Source of the DNA: Lentilactobacillus raoultii
GTDB taxonomy: Bacteria > Bacillota > Bacilli > Lactobacillales > Lactobacillaceae
DNA: 64,000 nucleotides
Direction: 5' to 3'
Assembly (NCBI RefSeq): GCF_900411375.1
Contig: NZ_LS422986.1
Location: forward strand, 124,001-188,000
The notes below the pieces were generated by a model. That model worked only from the letters and a program-made list of their open reading frames with translations, made no database searches and had not been told where the DNA came from. The number at the start of each line of letters is the position of its first letter. The first letter of the stretch is position 1. Shown in pieces: positions 35,808 through 45,389 of this stretch. The translations under genes were made by a program, and so were the position numbers.

Positions 35808-37751
35808 TTATACATCCAGGTTTTCAACAAATGTCGCGTTTTTTTCGATAAATTCACGTCTTGGTTCAACCTTATCGCCCATTAACATGGAGAAAACATG
35901 ATTAGCTTCTGCCGCATCTGATGATTCAACTCTTAATAAATGGCGATTTTCAGGATTCATAGTCGTTTCCCAAAGTTGCTCAGCATCCATTTCACCCAAT
36001 CCTTTATATCGTTGAATAACCGGTTTTGGTGATGGCTGAAGCGTCCCTAAAAATTGGTTAAGGTCTTCGTCTGAATCAATGTACCGCTGCATCTTACCTT
36101 GTCGAACCTGGTATAGCGGTGGTTGGGCAACATAAACATATCCGGCGTCAATTAAGGGCCGCATATAGCGATAAATCAGTGTCAGCAACAACGTTTGAAT
36201 ATGGGCCCCATCAACATCCGCATCGGTCATGATAATCAACTTGTGATAATTGACTTTGGATAGATCAAAATCTTCACCAAAACCTGTCCCCATTGCGGTA
36301 AAGAGCGACCGGATTTCTTCGTTAGCTAAGATTCGATCCATGCTGGCTTTTTCAACGTTCAAAATTTTACCACGAATTGGTAAAATGGCTTGCGTTAATC
36401 TTGAGCGTCCCTGCTTAGCAGAGCCACCGGCGGAATCACCCTCGACAATGAACAATTCCGAGATATTTGGATCCTTACTCGTGTTATCGGCAAGTTTACC
36501 GGGTAAGTTACTGATTTCCAAACCACTTTTACGCCTGGTAACTTCTCGAGCCCGCTTGGCAGCAGATCTTGCCTTGGACGCTAATAACCCACGATCAACA
36601 ATTTTTCTTGCTAATTTAGGATTTTCCATTAAGAATTTTGAAAAATGGTCACTAAAAATTCGATCCGTTGCCGTCCGGGCATCCGAATTTCCAAGCTTGG
36701 TTTTGGTCTGACCTTCAAATTGAGGATCGGGATGCTTGATACTAACAACCGCCGTGGTTCCCTCACGGACATCTTCTCCAGAAAGGTTAGCCTCATTATC
36801 CTTAAGCAAATTGTTTTTTCGAGCGTAGTCATTTACCACTCGAGTTAAAGCTCGTTTGAAGCCTTCTTCATGAGTACCGCCTTCATACGTATGAATATTA
36901 TTTGTGAAGGTCATTAATGTACTATGATAATCTTCAGAATAATCAATGGCGACTTCAACCGTAATACCATTTTCAACGCCTTCAACGTAGATTGGTTCCT
37001 TGAGCAATGTTTCTTTATCTTTATCAAGGTACTCAACGTAATGACGAATACCGCCTTCGTAAAGGAAGTCTTGTTCAGTTGGCTTCTCAGGTCTCAAATC
37101 TCGAATGATAATTCGTAACCCTTTATTCAAAAAGGCTAACTCTCTTAGCCGAGCTGTTAAAATTTTAATATCAAAAGTCGTGGTTTCTCTAAAGATATCC
37201 GGATCAGGCAAGAAATGTACTTTGGTCCCATGTAAATCATCTGATACATGATCAATTACTTTCATTTTGGTCGTGACGTGTCCACGAGAAAAATCCATGT
37301 AATAAACTTTGCCGTTTCGAGTAACCGAGACATCTAACTCTTTAGAAAGCGCGTTAACAACTGACGCACCTACCCCGTGTAAGCCGCCGGAAACTTTATA
37401 GCCGCCACCGCCAAATTTTCCACCTGCATGAAGAATTGTATAAACGGTTTCCAGAGCCGGTTTGCCGGTTTTCTTTTGAATATCAACCGGAATACCGCGA
37501 CCGTCATCAGTAACTGTGATGCTATTATCTTTTTCAACCGTAACCGTAATTTTAGTGGCAAAGCCAGCTAATGCTTCATCAATTCCGTTATCAACAATTT
37601 CCCATACAAGATGGTGCAGGCCTTGTGAGGAAGTCGTTCCAATGTACATTCCTGGACGTTTACGAACCGCTTCCAGGCCTTCAAGAACTTGAATTTGACT
37701 GGCATCATATTCATTTGCAAGTTCTTTTTTAGTTTCTTTTTGATCAGCCAT
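35808..37751 (-). CDS. gyrB: DNA gyrase subunit B
   Basis: 647 residues. GHKL ATPase with [15 protein letters not shown] and DDGRGIPVD, the transducer region, then the TOPRIM motif [26 protein letters not shown] and a C-terminus RREFIEKNA. Follows recF by 12 bases. Partner of GyrA; needed for fork progression. Confidence 0.98.
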   Translation of the reverse strand: MADQKETKKELANEYDASQIQVLEGLEAVRKRPGMYIGTTSSQGLHHLVWEIVDNGIDEALAGFATKITVTVEKDNSITVTDDGRGIPVDIQKKTGKPALETVYTILHAGGKFGGGGYKVSGGLHGVGASVVNALSKELDVSVTRNGKVYYMDFSRGHVTTKMKVIDHVSDDLHGTKVHFLPDPDIFRETTTFDIKILTARLRELAFLNKGLRIIIRDLRPEKPTEQDFLYEGGIRHYVEYLDKDKETLLKEPIYVEGVENGITVEVAIDYSEDYHSTLMTFTNNIHTYEGGTHEEGFKRALTRVVNDYARKNNLLKDNEANLSGEDVREGTTAVVSIKHPDPQFEGQTKTKLGNSDARTATDRIFSDHFSKFLMENPKLARKIVDRGLLASKARSAAKRAREVTRRKSGLEISNLPGKLADNTSKDPNISELFIVEGDSAGGSAKQGRSRLTQAILPIRGKILNVEKASMDRILANEEIRSLFTAMGTGFGEDFDLSKVNYHKLIIMTDADVDGAHIQTLLLTLIYRYMRPLIDAGYVYVAQPPLYQVRQGKMQRYIDSDEDLNQFLGTLQPSPKPVIQRYKGLGEMDAEQLWETTMNPENRHLLRVESSDAAEANHVFSMLMGDKVEPRREFIEKNATFVENLDV

Positions 37752-37763
37752 ACTTTATCTCCT

Positions 37764-38885
37764 TTACGATTCTTCCAAGCTAACTTTACCGTTTGTAATT
37801 TTAAATATTTTTGGATTACTGAGTAGTTCTTGTTGAACATCACTTAAGCTCGTTGTTGTTAAAAATGTTTGAACTTTATTTTGAATAGCTGTTAGTAAAT
37901 GGGTCTGTCGATAAGCATCCAATTCAGACAAAACGTCATCTAAAAGTAAAATTGGATATTCGTTTGTTTGCTCTTTCATTAAATCAATTTCCGCTAATTT
38001 AACAGAAAGCGCCGTAGTCCGTTGTTGGCCTTGTGACCCAAATGACTGAACTTCCTTTTGGTTAATAGCAAATTTAAGATCGTCGCGATGAGGTCCCAAA
38101 AGTGTTGTTCCGCGTTGAATCTCTTTTTCTTTAATATCAGAAAACTTGCTTAACAGGCTGTGATAAATTGATTCAACAGAGACTAGCTGCTTATTTGAAA
38201 CAGCCGTTTGATAGACAAAAGTCAATTGCTCTTTCCCTTGAGATATTTCTGTGTGGATGATTTTAGCAAAGTGCTCCAGTTTTCTTAGTAGTTTAATTCG
38301 CTGATAAATGATTTCGGCACCATAGGCGGATAATTGATCTGATAGAACATCCAGAAAGATTCTATCTGATTGAGCTTTATGCTGAAGATCCCGTAAATAT
38401 CGGTTTCGCTGTTTTAAGATTTTTTTGTATTGAGCAGAATTATATAAATAGCGATTACTCATTTGCCCAAATTCCATATCCATGAATTTACGCCGAATCT
38501 GTGGAGCACCCTTAACGATAGATAAATCTTCGGGTGCAAATAAGATGACATTTAATTGACCAACATAGCTGGATAATTTTGCCTGTTCTAAATGATTCAC
38601 TTTGGCTCGTTTTCCCTTAAGGCCAAGGTCCAGTTCAATTGGTACCTTTCCCAGCTGTTTTTGAATAGTGCCTTTTAACTGCGCTGTTTGGCTTTGCCAA
38701 TTGATCAGCTCTTTTTCATTTGATGTTCGATGACTTCTAGTCAGCGCTAATACATATATAGCTTCAAGTAAATTTGTCTTGCCCTGTGCATTTTTACCTA
38801 AGAAAACGTTAATTCCTGCAGAAAATTTAAGTGATTGATCAATGTAATTACGAAAATTACGTAATGAAATGTCTTCCAATCTCAT
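37764..38885 (-). CDS. recF: DNA replication and repair protein RecF
   Basis: 373 residues. SMC-like ATPase with Walker A GKNAQGKT (residues 30-37), signature LLGPHRDDL and SFGSQGQQRTTALSVKLAE, and Walker B LLLDDVLSELD. Loads RecA at gaps. It overlaps yaaA by 4 bases in the conserved dnaN-yaaA-recF-gyrB arrangement. Confidence 0.97.
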   Translation of the reverse strand: MRLEDISLRNFRNYIDQSLKFSAGINVFLGKNAQGKTNLLEAIYVLALTRSHRTSNEKELINWQSQTAQLKGTIQKQLGKVPIELDLGLKGKRAKVNHLEQAKLSSYVGQLNVILFAPEDLSIVKGAPQIRRKFMDMEFGQMSNRYLYNSAQYKKILKQRNRYLRDLQHKAQSDRIFLDVLSDQLSAYGAEIIYQRIKLLRKLEHFAKIIHTEISQGKEQLTFVYQTAVSNKQLVSVESIYHSLLSKFSDIKEKEIQRGTTLLGPHRDDLKFAINQKEVQSFGSQGQQRTTALSVKLAEIDLMKEQTNEYPILLLDDVLSELDAYRQTHLLTAIQNKVQTFLTTTSLSDVQQELLSNPKIFKITNGKVSLEES

Positions 38886-39112
38886 TTAGAACCCTGCTTT
38901 GAGCGAATAAAAAATAAGCCGACCTTTGGAATTTCCACATGATCGCCTGCATAGAGCTTACGGCCCCGGCGGTTATCCGGTTCATCGTTAACATTAACGA
39001 CGTGTTCTTTTAAGTACCATTTTGCTTGGCCGCCACTATCAATAACTGATTCTTCTTTAAGTAATTGACCAAGTGTTATATAAGGTCTATCAATGAAAAT
39101 CTCTTTTTTCAC
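38882..39112 (-). CDS. yaaA: S4-domain RNA-binding protein YaaA
   Basis: 76 residues from a GTG at 39112 with AAAGGTGGGTG upstream; a TTG seven codons earlier is rejected. Start KKEIFIDRPYITLGQLLKEE and VNDEPDNRRGRKLYAGDHV match Bacillus YaaA (71 residues), an S4-like RNA-binding protein involved in 50S assembly. Translationally coupled to recF by a 4-base overlap. Confidence 0.93.
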   Translation of the reverse strand: MKKEIFIDRPYITLGQLLKEESVIDSGGQAKWYLKEHVVNVNDEPDNRRGRKLYAGDHVEIPKVGLFFIRSKQGSK

Positions 39113-39379
39113 AATTTCACCCACCTTTTGCACATATCTATTATACGCTTTTTTCGTTTAAAAGTATATGATCTTGGGGGTTTATATGCATTCTGAGCTG
39201 TTTTTTGATTTTTCGGCACTTTTGTTAAAAGGGACTGAAATCTTCTAAGAAACACGTATATGGACAAATATGTTGTGATCTCCTCGTTTTTATAATTCTG
39301 ACTGGCAATTTACAAGGATATTCTTTTTAAGTAATTTGGTTTGATTTTTAACCATGAATTTTGCAAATAAAGTCAAAAA

Positions 39380-39420
39380 TAAAAACCGCGGCGGCATTTT
39401 TGAAGCAACCGTGCGGTTTA
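39380..39420 (-). terminator. Terminator downstream of dnaN
   Basis: On the minus strand AAACCGCACGG pairs with CCGCCGCGGTTT (one internal mismatch), followed by a T-rich tail. The rest of the 39113-39461 gap shows no gene; it probably carries the yaaA-recF-gyr promoter. Confidence 0.75.
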
Positions 39421-39461
39421 TGGTATGTGAATTAATCAAGTTAACGTTATGTGGACGTGTT

Positions 39462-40601
39462 TTAAAAAGTTCTAATTGGCGTAATCAATTGCACAAAGCT
39501 GTCACTGTCTTCGGTTGGTGTTAATGTAAATGGCCGCAAAGAAGAAGTGAAATCAATATTGATCGTTGCCTGACTGAATGATCGTAAGGCATCTTTCATA
39601 TAATCAGGGTTAAAAGAGATCTCCAATTCGTTGCCTTCAGCTGTTTTTGGTTTCATATCTTCTTCAACGTTACCAACATCTGGAGAGTTACCGTAAATTG
39701 TGACGGTTTTAGTTTCAGGTTTGACGGTAATTTTAACAACGTTGTTTCGAGATTCATGAGATAACAGAGAGGCACGTTCAATTGAAGCTAACAAATCTGG
39801 TGCGTCAAATGAAATTCTAGTGTCATGTGTATCAGGAATTAGGCGTGAGGTATCCGGATAATTTCCTTCAAGAAGTCGTGAATAAAATAATGTGTCCCCA
39901 ATAGTGAAGAGAGCTTGATTTTCTGTGATTGACAGAACAATGTCTTTTTTGTTGTCTTCAATCATTCTGGAAAGCTCTGTTAAACTTTTTCCTGGAATCA
40001 CAAAATCAAAGGAACCGTTTATGGGCGTTTCTAAGGTGACTTTACGTTGACTAAGTCGGTGACTGTCAGTCGCAACTGCCAAAAAATTATTTTCTGACAG
40101 AATAAAATGGACACCCGTTAGAATAGGCCGACTTTCTTGAGTTGATACGGCAATAACCGTTTGGCTGATTATTTGTTTTAAAAGATCTCCAGCTAATGGA
40201 ATTGAATTGGTTGTTTCAATTTCTGGTAAATGTGGATAGTTATTTGCGTCGAGTCCGTTAATGGTGAATGAGGACTGTCCTGAAGTAATTAGTGTTTGAA
40301 AGTTCTCGCCGACTGAAATGGTTAAAGTTTCCTCCGGTAATTTCTTAACAATATCTGTAAAAAATCGTGCAGGCAACACAATGGCACCTTCTGATTCAAT
40401 TGCTAAAAGATTATCTGGGTTTTCAGTTTTAATGGTGGTTTCAATTGAAATATCCGCATCGCTACCAGTCAGGATTAGTCCTGACTGAGTTGCTTGTAAT
40501 TTCAATCCCGTCAAAATTGGAATGGTTGTTTTGGTTGAAATTGCTCTTGAAACTGTGTTTAGTGCTTTTGTGAATGCCGTTCTACTAATTGTGAATTTCA
40601 T
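39462..40601 (-). CDS. dnaN: DNA polymerase III beta sliding clamp
   Basis: 379 residues, three tandem clamp domains. FTISRTAFTKALNTVSRAIS starts it, and the C-terminus RPFTLTPTEDSDSFVQLITPIRTF is the clamp's conserved end. Ring that tethers DNA polymerase III. Lies after the dnaA-dnaN origin segment. Confidence 0.98.
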   Translation of the reverse strand: MKFTISRTAFTKALNTVSRAISTKTTIPILTGLKLQATQSGLILTGSDADISIETTIKTENPDNLLAIESEGAIVLPARFFTDIVKKLPEETLTISVGENFQTLITSGQSSFTINGLDANNYPHLPEIETTNSIPLAGDLLKQIISQTVIAVSTQESRPILTGVHFILSENNFLAVATDSHRLSQRKVTLETPINGSFDFVIPGKSLTELSRMIEDNKKDIVLSITENQALFTIGDTLFYSRLLEGNYPDTSRLIPDTHDTRISFDAPDLLASIERASLLSHESRNNVVKITVKPETKTVTIYGNSPDVGNVEEDMKPKTAEGNELEISFNPDYMKDALRSFSQATINIDFTSSLRPFTLTPTEDSDSFVQLITPIRTF

Positions 40602-40684
40602 ACTGTTGGCTGACCTCCCAGAATGTTATATATAAAGAATAAAGCAAAAAATAAAAAAAGCAGTAATAGTAGTTCCTGTGGATT

Positions 40685-40778
40685 TGTGGATAACTATTTA
40701 AACTGCTTTTACCAGCAAGGAAAAGATCTGTGGATAAAACTGTGTATAACTCACTGGCTTCTTTAACATTTATCCACA
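40685..40778. other. oriC part 1: DnaA boxes in the dnaA-dnaN intergenic region
   Basis: Perfect boxes: minus strand at 40685 and 40729, plus strand at 40770; a one-mismatch box is at 40741. An AT-rich stretch 40625-40665 adjoins them on the dnaN side, a likely unwinding element. Together with 42225-42495 this forms the bipartite oriC typical of Bacillus-like genomes. Confidence 0.88.
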
Positions 40779-40792
40779 GCCCATTATACCAT

Positions 40793-42154
40793 TTAGCTTA
40801 ACGCAGTTTTGATATCGGTGATTTCTTTGCGAATGTCAGCATCAATTTTAATAACTTCTGCAATTTTATCGCAAGCATGGATGACGGTTGTGTGATCTTT
40901 GCCCCCGAATTCTTTACCAATTTTTGGTAGTGAATTACTGGTCATCTCTCTTGAAAGGTACATCGCAATTTGTCTTGGGATAACAATTGATTTCATTCGC
41001 TTTTTTCCTTTAAGGTCGCTGATAGTGACATGAAAGTAACTGGCAACCTTGGTTTGAATGTCCATAATTGATAATTCGTTATTGGCTTTGGCAAGCTTCA
41101 GGCCCTTTAAAGCTTCGTAAACCAAATCGGTAGTAATGGGCTCATTTTTAAGTTTTGAATATGCTTGGACTCGTGAAAGCGCGCCCTCTAATTCCCGGAC
41201 ATTTGAGTTAATCTGTCCGGCGATATAGGATAAAGTTTCATTTGGAATTGATAGATGATCTAGTTTTGCTTTACTTTTTAAGATGGCAATTCGAGTTTCT
41301 AAATCTGGGGGCGTTATATCTACTGGTAGTCCCCAGGCGAACCGGGATACTAAGCGTTCCTGGAGTTTAGGAATCTCTTGTGGGACACGGTCAGAAGTCA
41401 AGACGATCTGTTTGTCGTTATTGTACAAATCATTGAAAGTGTGAAAGAACTCTTCTTGGGTTCCCTCTTTTTGGGCGAAGAATTGAATATCATCCACCAT
41501 TAGCAAATCAACGTTTCGATATTCACGTCGAAATTCTTCAGTTCGATTGGTTTGAATTGCGTTGATGAAGTCGTTGGTAAAGGCCTCACTGGTAACGTAT
41601 TTAACATTTGTTTCGGGATGATCTTCAAGTCGTTTATTACCAATTGCCTGCATTAAATGAGTTTTTCCCAAGCCAACGCCGCCGTAGAAAAATAGCGGAT
41701 TATACAATTTGCCGGGTTCTTCGGAAACAATCAAGGCAGCTGCGTGAGCCATTTGATTTCCTTTGCCAATGATAAAATTATCGAAGGTGTAATTGGGATT
41801 TAAATGATTTTCCTTACTAAACGAAAAGGTTTCGCCCTGATTATCATCGTTATCATCGCTAGAGTCGGCTTTAACCGGCTCTTTTTTTGGTGCTTCTTTT
41901 TTGATATCAGAATCCAAGACAAATTTTGGTTCAATATTCCCCTTGGTGATGATGAATGCGTATTCGATTAAATTTGGTGCCAGTTGTTCTTTCCAGTAAT
42001 CTCGGTGTAACTCGGAAGGAAGGGATAAAGTTAGCGTTGATCCATCAAAATCAACAGGTGTTACAGGTTTAATCCACGTATCATATGTAAGATCAGTGGT
42101 GTTCTTTCGAAACTCTGCGCTCAATTTCTGCCACAGTGACTCTTTTGTTAACAC
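40793..42154 (-). CDS. dnaA: Chromosomal replication initiator protein DnaA
   Basis: 453 residues from a GTG start with AGGGGGGAC upstream. Domain I starts LTKESLWQKL, followed by an acidic linker. AAA+ ATPase with GGVGLGKTH (158-166) and Walker B VDLLMVDDIQFF. Domain IV helix-turn-helix carries GGKDHTTVIHACDKI, which contacts TTATCCACA. Flanked by its boxes on both sides. Confidence 0.99.
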   Translation of the reverse strand: MLTKESLWQKLSAEFRKNTTDLTYDTWIKPVTPVDFDGSTLTLSLPSELHRDYWKEQLAPNLIEYAFIITKGNIEPKFVLDSDIKKEAPKKEPVKADSSDDNDDNQGETFSFSKENHLNPNYTFDNFIIGKGNQMAHAAALIVSEEPGKLYNPLFFYGGVGLGKTHLMQAIGNKRLEDHPETNVKYVTSEAFTNDFINAIQTNRTEEFRREYRNVDLLMVDDIQFFAQKEGTQEEFFHTFNDLYNNDKQIVLTSDRVPQEIPKLQERLVSRFAWGLPVDITPPDLETRIAILKSKAKLDHLSIPNETLSYIAGQINSNVRELEGALSRVQAYSKLKNEPITTDLVYEALKGLKLAKANNELSIMDIQTKVASYFHVTISDLKGKKRMKSIVIPRQIAMYLSREMTSNSLPKIGKEFGGKDHTTVIHACDKIAEVIKIDADIRKEITDIKTALS

Positions 42155-42224
42155 GTTAAATGTCCCCCCTAATTAAATAGTCGTTATTCGAAATGCAAAT
42201 TAATTCTAGCATTCTAAATCAAAG

Positions 42225-42495
42225 TTTTCCACAGGCAGAATCTGCCTGTGTATAATTGTTTCACAGGGGTGGACAGTGAGGATAAGTAACTTGTGGATAA
42301 GTGGAAAAAAGGGTAAAAAATTAGTTGAATTAACAGCTTACTGTGGATAACTAAAGCCGATATTATCAAGTTTTTGGAAGATCTCAATAATTTTATCCCC
42401 AGCCTGTGGATAACTTAAAGAACAAGCTGTGAACCTGTGGATATCCCTGTGAATTTTTGCTGTGTTCAGTATATTGAACGGGTGACTTATCCACA
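42225..42495. other. oriC part 2: DnaA boxes upstream of dnaA
   Basis: Perfect boxes on the minus strand at 42292, 42342 and 42405 and on the plus strand at 42487. One-mismatch boxes at 42225, 42247, 42393 and 42436. The gap 42155-42661 also contains divergent promoters for dnaA and rpmH. The array likely mediates dnaA autoregulation and initiation. Confidence 0.88.
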
Positions 42496-42661
42496 GTTTT
42501 TGTTCATGAAACAAATTTTTTAGATGGCGTCTTTTTTAGCAAAACAAGAAATGGATATTCCATTTGTCGAAGAAATATGTTAGTATGTTAAGGAAATGCA
42601 TTTGAACATCCGAAATCAATGCTTAAACGCTAATTAATTAATCTGATAAGGAGGATTTCTG

Positions 42662-42796
42662 ATGAAAAGAACCTATCAACCAAAGAAGCGTCATCGCGCT
42701 CGTGTTCATGGTTTCCGTAAACGAATGAGTACCAGCAATGGTCGTAAAGTGTTAGCACGCCGACGTCAAAAAGGTAGAAAAGTATTGTCTGCATAG
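42662..42796 (+). CDS. rpmH: 50S ribosomal protein L34
   Basis: 44 residues: starts [19 protein letters not shown] and ends GRKVLSA, the whole L34 sequence type. AAGGAGGA precedes the ATG. Divergent from dnaA across oriC. First gene of the rpmH-rnpA-yidC group. Confidence 0.98.
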   Translation: MKRTYQPKKRHRARVHGFRKRMSTSNGRKVLARRRQKGRKVLSA

Positions 42797-42851
42797 ACCA
42801 CTGACCATTCAGTGGTCTTTTTCATTATTTTTAGTTGTGTGGAGATGGATC

Positions 42852-43217
42852 ATGCGAAAATCGTATCGTGTAAAAAAAGAGGCTGAGTTTCAAAAAGTTT
42901 TTGAAACTCATAACTCGGTTGCTAATCGTCAATTCGTTGTTTATACGTTGGATAAACCGAATCAATTACATTTTCGCGTCGGGATTTCTGTTGGAAAAAA
43001 GATTGGAAATGCGGTACATAGAAATTGGGTCAAACGGCGAATTAGACAGGCAATTTTTGAGTTAAAACCTGATTTACGTCAAGATGTCGACTTCATTGTA
43101 ATAGCACGTCCGTCAACTGATCAGATGTCGATGCAGAAGGTTAAATCCAGTTTGATTCATGTATTTAAACTGGCTGGATTATTAGATTCCAACTACGATG
43201 GTGGGGAGAAACATTGA
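42852..43217 (+). CDS. rnpA: Ribonuclease P protein component
   Basis: 121 residues from the ATG at 42852, with GGAGATGG upstream; the GTG at 42837 lies before that site and is rejected. Start MRKSYRVKKEAEFQKVFE and the RNR motif in GNAVHRNWVKRRIRQAI are diagnostic. Assists RNase P RNA in tRNA 5' maturation. Overlaps yidC by 4 bases. Confidence 0.96.
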   Translation: MRKSYRVKKEAEFQKVFETHNSVANRQFVVYTLDKPNQLHFRVGISVGKKIGNAVHRNWVKRRIRQAIFELKPDLRQDVDFIVIARPSTDQMSMQKVKSSLIHVFKLAGLLDSNYDGGEKH

Positions 43218-44050
43218 AAAAAAGAATAAAGAAACTATCGGTATTGCTGTCATTACTGAGTTTGACAATTATTTTATCTGCTTGTAGTAATGCACCGATT
43301 ACCGAACACAGTACCGGAATTTGGGATGGCTGGGTTGTTTTAAACTTTTCACGGGCAATTATCTGGTTATCGAAATTCTTTAGTGATAATTATGGCATGG
43401 GGATCATTATTTTTACGATTCTGGTGAGAATTGTGATTTTACCTTTAATGATTTACCAGACGCGCAGTATGCGTAAAACACAGGAAGTTCAGCCACAATT
43501 AAAAGCGTTGCAGAAGAAGTATTCCTCAAGGGATGCTGAAACGATGCAAAAGCTTCAGGCTGAACAAAAGAAATTGTACGCTGAAGCTGGAATCAATCCG
43601 CTTGCCGGTTGTTTACCATTAATTGTCCAGATGCCAATTTTGTTTGCCTTGTATCAGGCAATCTGGCGAACTGATATCTTAAGAAGTGGGACTTTCTTCT
43701 GGTTGCAGCTAGGTCATCCGGATCCAATCTTTATTTTGCCGATTCTGGCAGCTCTGTTTACTTTTATTTCTTCTTGGTTGGCAATGAAGGGCCAGCCGGA
43801 ATCTAATTCGATGACAACAATGATGACAATTGGAATGCCGATCTTTATTTTAATTATGGCGGTCAGTCTGCCATCTGCTTTGTCACTTTATTGGGTGATC
43901 ACCAATGCCTTTCAAGTGGGGCAGACCTTGGTCATTCAAAATCCTTGGAAGATCCGTCGTGAACGTGAACAAAAGCAAAGAGCAGAACGTGAGCGTCAAC
44001 GTGCAATTAAAAAGGCGATTCGAAAAGCTAAACGCAGTAAACGGAAATAA
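43214..44050 (+). CDS. yidC: Membrane protein insertase YidC/OxaA (lipoprotein)
   Basis: 278 residues from a TTG start overlapping the rnpA stop. N-terminal lipoprotein signal with lipobox LSAC (Cys about residue 24), five membrane segments, VRIVILPLMIYQTRSMRKTQ with the conserved Arg of the hydrophilic groove, NPLAGCLPLIVQMP, and a very basic C-terminal tail. Inserts membrane proteins with or without SecYEG. Normally followed by jag; here a terminator and two inverted genes intervene. Confidence 0.96.
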   Translation: MKKRIKKLSVLLSLLSLTIILSACSNAPITEHSTGIWDGWVVLNFSRAIIWLSKFFSDNYGMGIIIFTILVRIVILPLMIYQTRSMRKTQEVQPQLKALQKKYSSRDAETMQKLQAEQKKLYAEAGINPLAGCLPLIVQMPILFALYQAIWRTDILRSGTFFWLQLGHPDPIFILPILAALFTFISSWLAMKGQPESNSMTTMMTIGMPIFILIMAVSLPSALSLYWVITNAFQVGQTLVIQNPWKIRREREQKQRAERERQRAIKKAIRKAKRSKRK

Positions 44051-44072
44051 ATTGATTTTAACTTGAAAAATT

Positions 44073-44115
44073 AACCCCCACACTGACCTAAAAGTCGGTG
44101 TGGGGGTTTTTATGA
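44073..44115 (+). terminator. Terminator after yidC
   Basis: AACCCCCACACTGAC (44073-44087) pairs with GTCGGTGTGGGGGTT (44093-44107), followed by TTTTTA. May also end the inverted gene at 44132. Confidence 0.9.
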
Positions 44116-44131
44116 TGATAGGTTGATGATT

Positions 44132-45058
44132 TTAGTTTTGGCGGCTCTCTGCATACTTAGTTTTAATATAGTTAGCCGAGGTTTGAAGCTTTTTAAGTTC
44201 TTCATCTGTTAAGTCCAGCTGAAGCTGTTCCAAAATACCGTCGCGACCAACAATTGCCGGATATGAAAGATAAGTACCATATTCCTTTCGGTAGTTTGAA
44301 ACTGGCAATTCTGTCCGAGCATCACTCATGATGGTATAAGCTAATCGGACAGCTGCTGTTGAAACACCGTAGTTTGTGTATTTTTTAGCATGGAAGACGG
44401 TATAACCACCAACTCGAGCTTCATGATCAAGCGCATCAAGATCCAAAGCTTTTTCTTTAGCGATCTCAGTAATTGGTTTACCCAACACACGAACCGTTGA
44501 CCAAGCTGTAAATTGTGAATTTCCATGCTCTCCTAAATTATAGCCAGTGACAGAACGTGAATCGATACCAAGCTTATCAGCGACAGAAGCTCGCATTCGA
44601 GCTGAATCAAGTAACGTTCCGGTTCCAATGACGTGGGCTTTCGGTAAACCGGTAACTTCCTGGTAAATGGAAGTGATGACATCGACTGGATTGGTAATGA
44701 CGACGATTTTGCCATTAAAGCCTGAATCTTTAATCTGTTTGGCAACCAGAGGAACCTGCTTGCTGGTAAATGGCAATTCGGCAAACCGATCATCATTTGC
44801 ATTATCCTGTAATTTAATGTTACCAATGGCTGAAATGATCACATCAGCGTCTTTCAGTTCACTGTAATCATTAGTTGTGATATTGATATGCCAGGGAAGA
44901 TTGACTAACGCATCGCGAAAATCCAACGCGTCTGCGTTAACCTTATCTTCTCGCAAATCAATTAACACCAAGTCGTCGGCAAGTCCCGTTGAGACAATAT
45001 AATGAGCGGCAGCAGCACCAACGTTTCCCATTCCAATAATTCCGATTTTCCTTGACAT
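44132..45058 (-). CDS. L-2-hydroxyisocaproate/L-lactate dehydrogenase family
   Basis: 308 residues. N-terminal IGIIGMGNVGAAAAHYI (Rossmann), Asp52-like LIDLRED, the active-site loop SAIGNIKLQDN..DRFAEL, NPVDVIT and GYNLGEHGNSQFTAWSTVRV with catalytic His. The IGNIKL loop and L..NLPWH region resemble L-2-hydroxyisocaproate dehydrogenase of Weissella confusa more than fructose-1,6-bisphosphate-regulated lactate dehydrogenase, suggesting reduction of branched 2-oxoacids with NADH. AGGAGG precedes the ATG. It is on the minus strand inside the plus-strand yidC-jag interval. Confidence 0.87.
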   Translation of the reverse strand: MSRKIGIIGMGNVGAAAAHYIVSTGLADDLVLIDLREDKVNADALDFRDALVNLPWHINITTNDYSELKDADVIISAIGNIKLQDNANDDRFAELPFTSKQVPLVAKQIKDSGFNGKIVVITNPVDVITSIYQEVTGLPKAHVIGTGTLLDSARMRASVADKLGIDSRSVTGYNLGEHGNSQFTAWSTVRVLGKPITEIAKEKALDLDALDHEARVGGYTVFHAKKYTNYGVSTAAVRLAYTIMSDARTELPVSNYRKEYGTYLSYPAIVGRDGILEQLQLDLTDEELKKLQTSANYIKTKYAESRQN

Positions 45059-45303
45059 TTTAATGCCTCCTAAGTTAATTAACCTCTTGAGTAGTAATAG
45101 TCACCAATCAATTTAAATTAAATGAAGTTGAAGATGATCGTCTTAATTGAAGCGATCCTTAGACTATTCTAATTTTAAATGATGAGGTTGTTAATAAAAG
45201 GGCGGTTACCCAGCCTTGGTTTTAGTATAAGTATTTCCTGTGAAATAAACAACCTGTAAGTTAGTAATAGTTGAAGTAGCAAAGATAGTCGTTCTTGTAA
45301 ATT

Positions 45304-45330
45304 AAAAAAAGCTCTCGAAAAGTGAGAGTC
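45304..45330 (-). terminator. Terminator downstream of the CDF transporter
   Basis: On the minus strand CTCTC pairs with GAGAG around ACTTTTC, followed by CTTTTTTT. The 45059-45389 gap otherwise holds the hydroxyacid dehydrogenase promoter region. Confidence 0.7.
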
Positions 45331-45389
45331 GGTGAGAAAAATTATTATTTATCGAAATGGCGGTATAAAGAAAAGAACTATTAGACGAT

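Noticed and set aside
42503-42520. TTGTTCATGAAACAA as a further parS site
   Set aside because: Lacks the central CACGTG-like core and has too many mismatches to the consensus.
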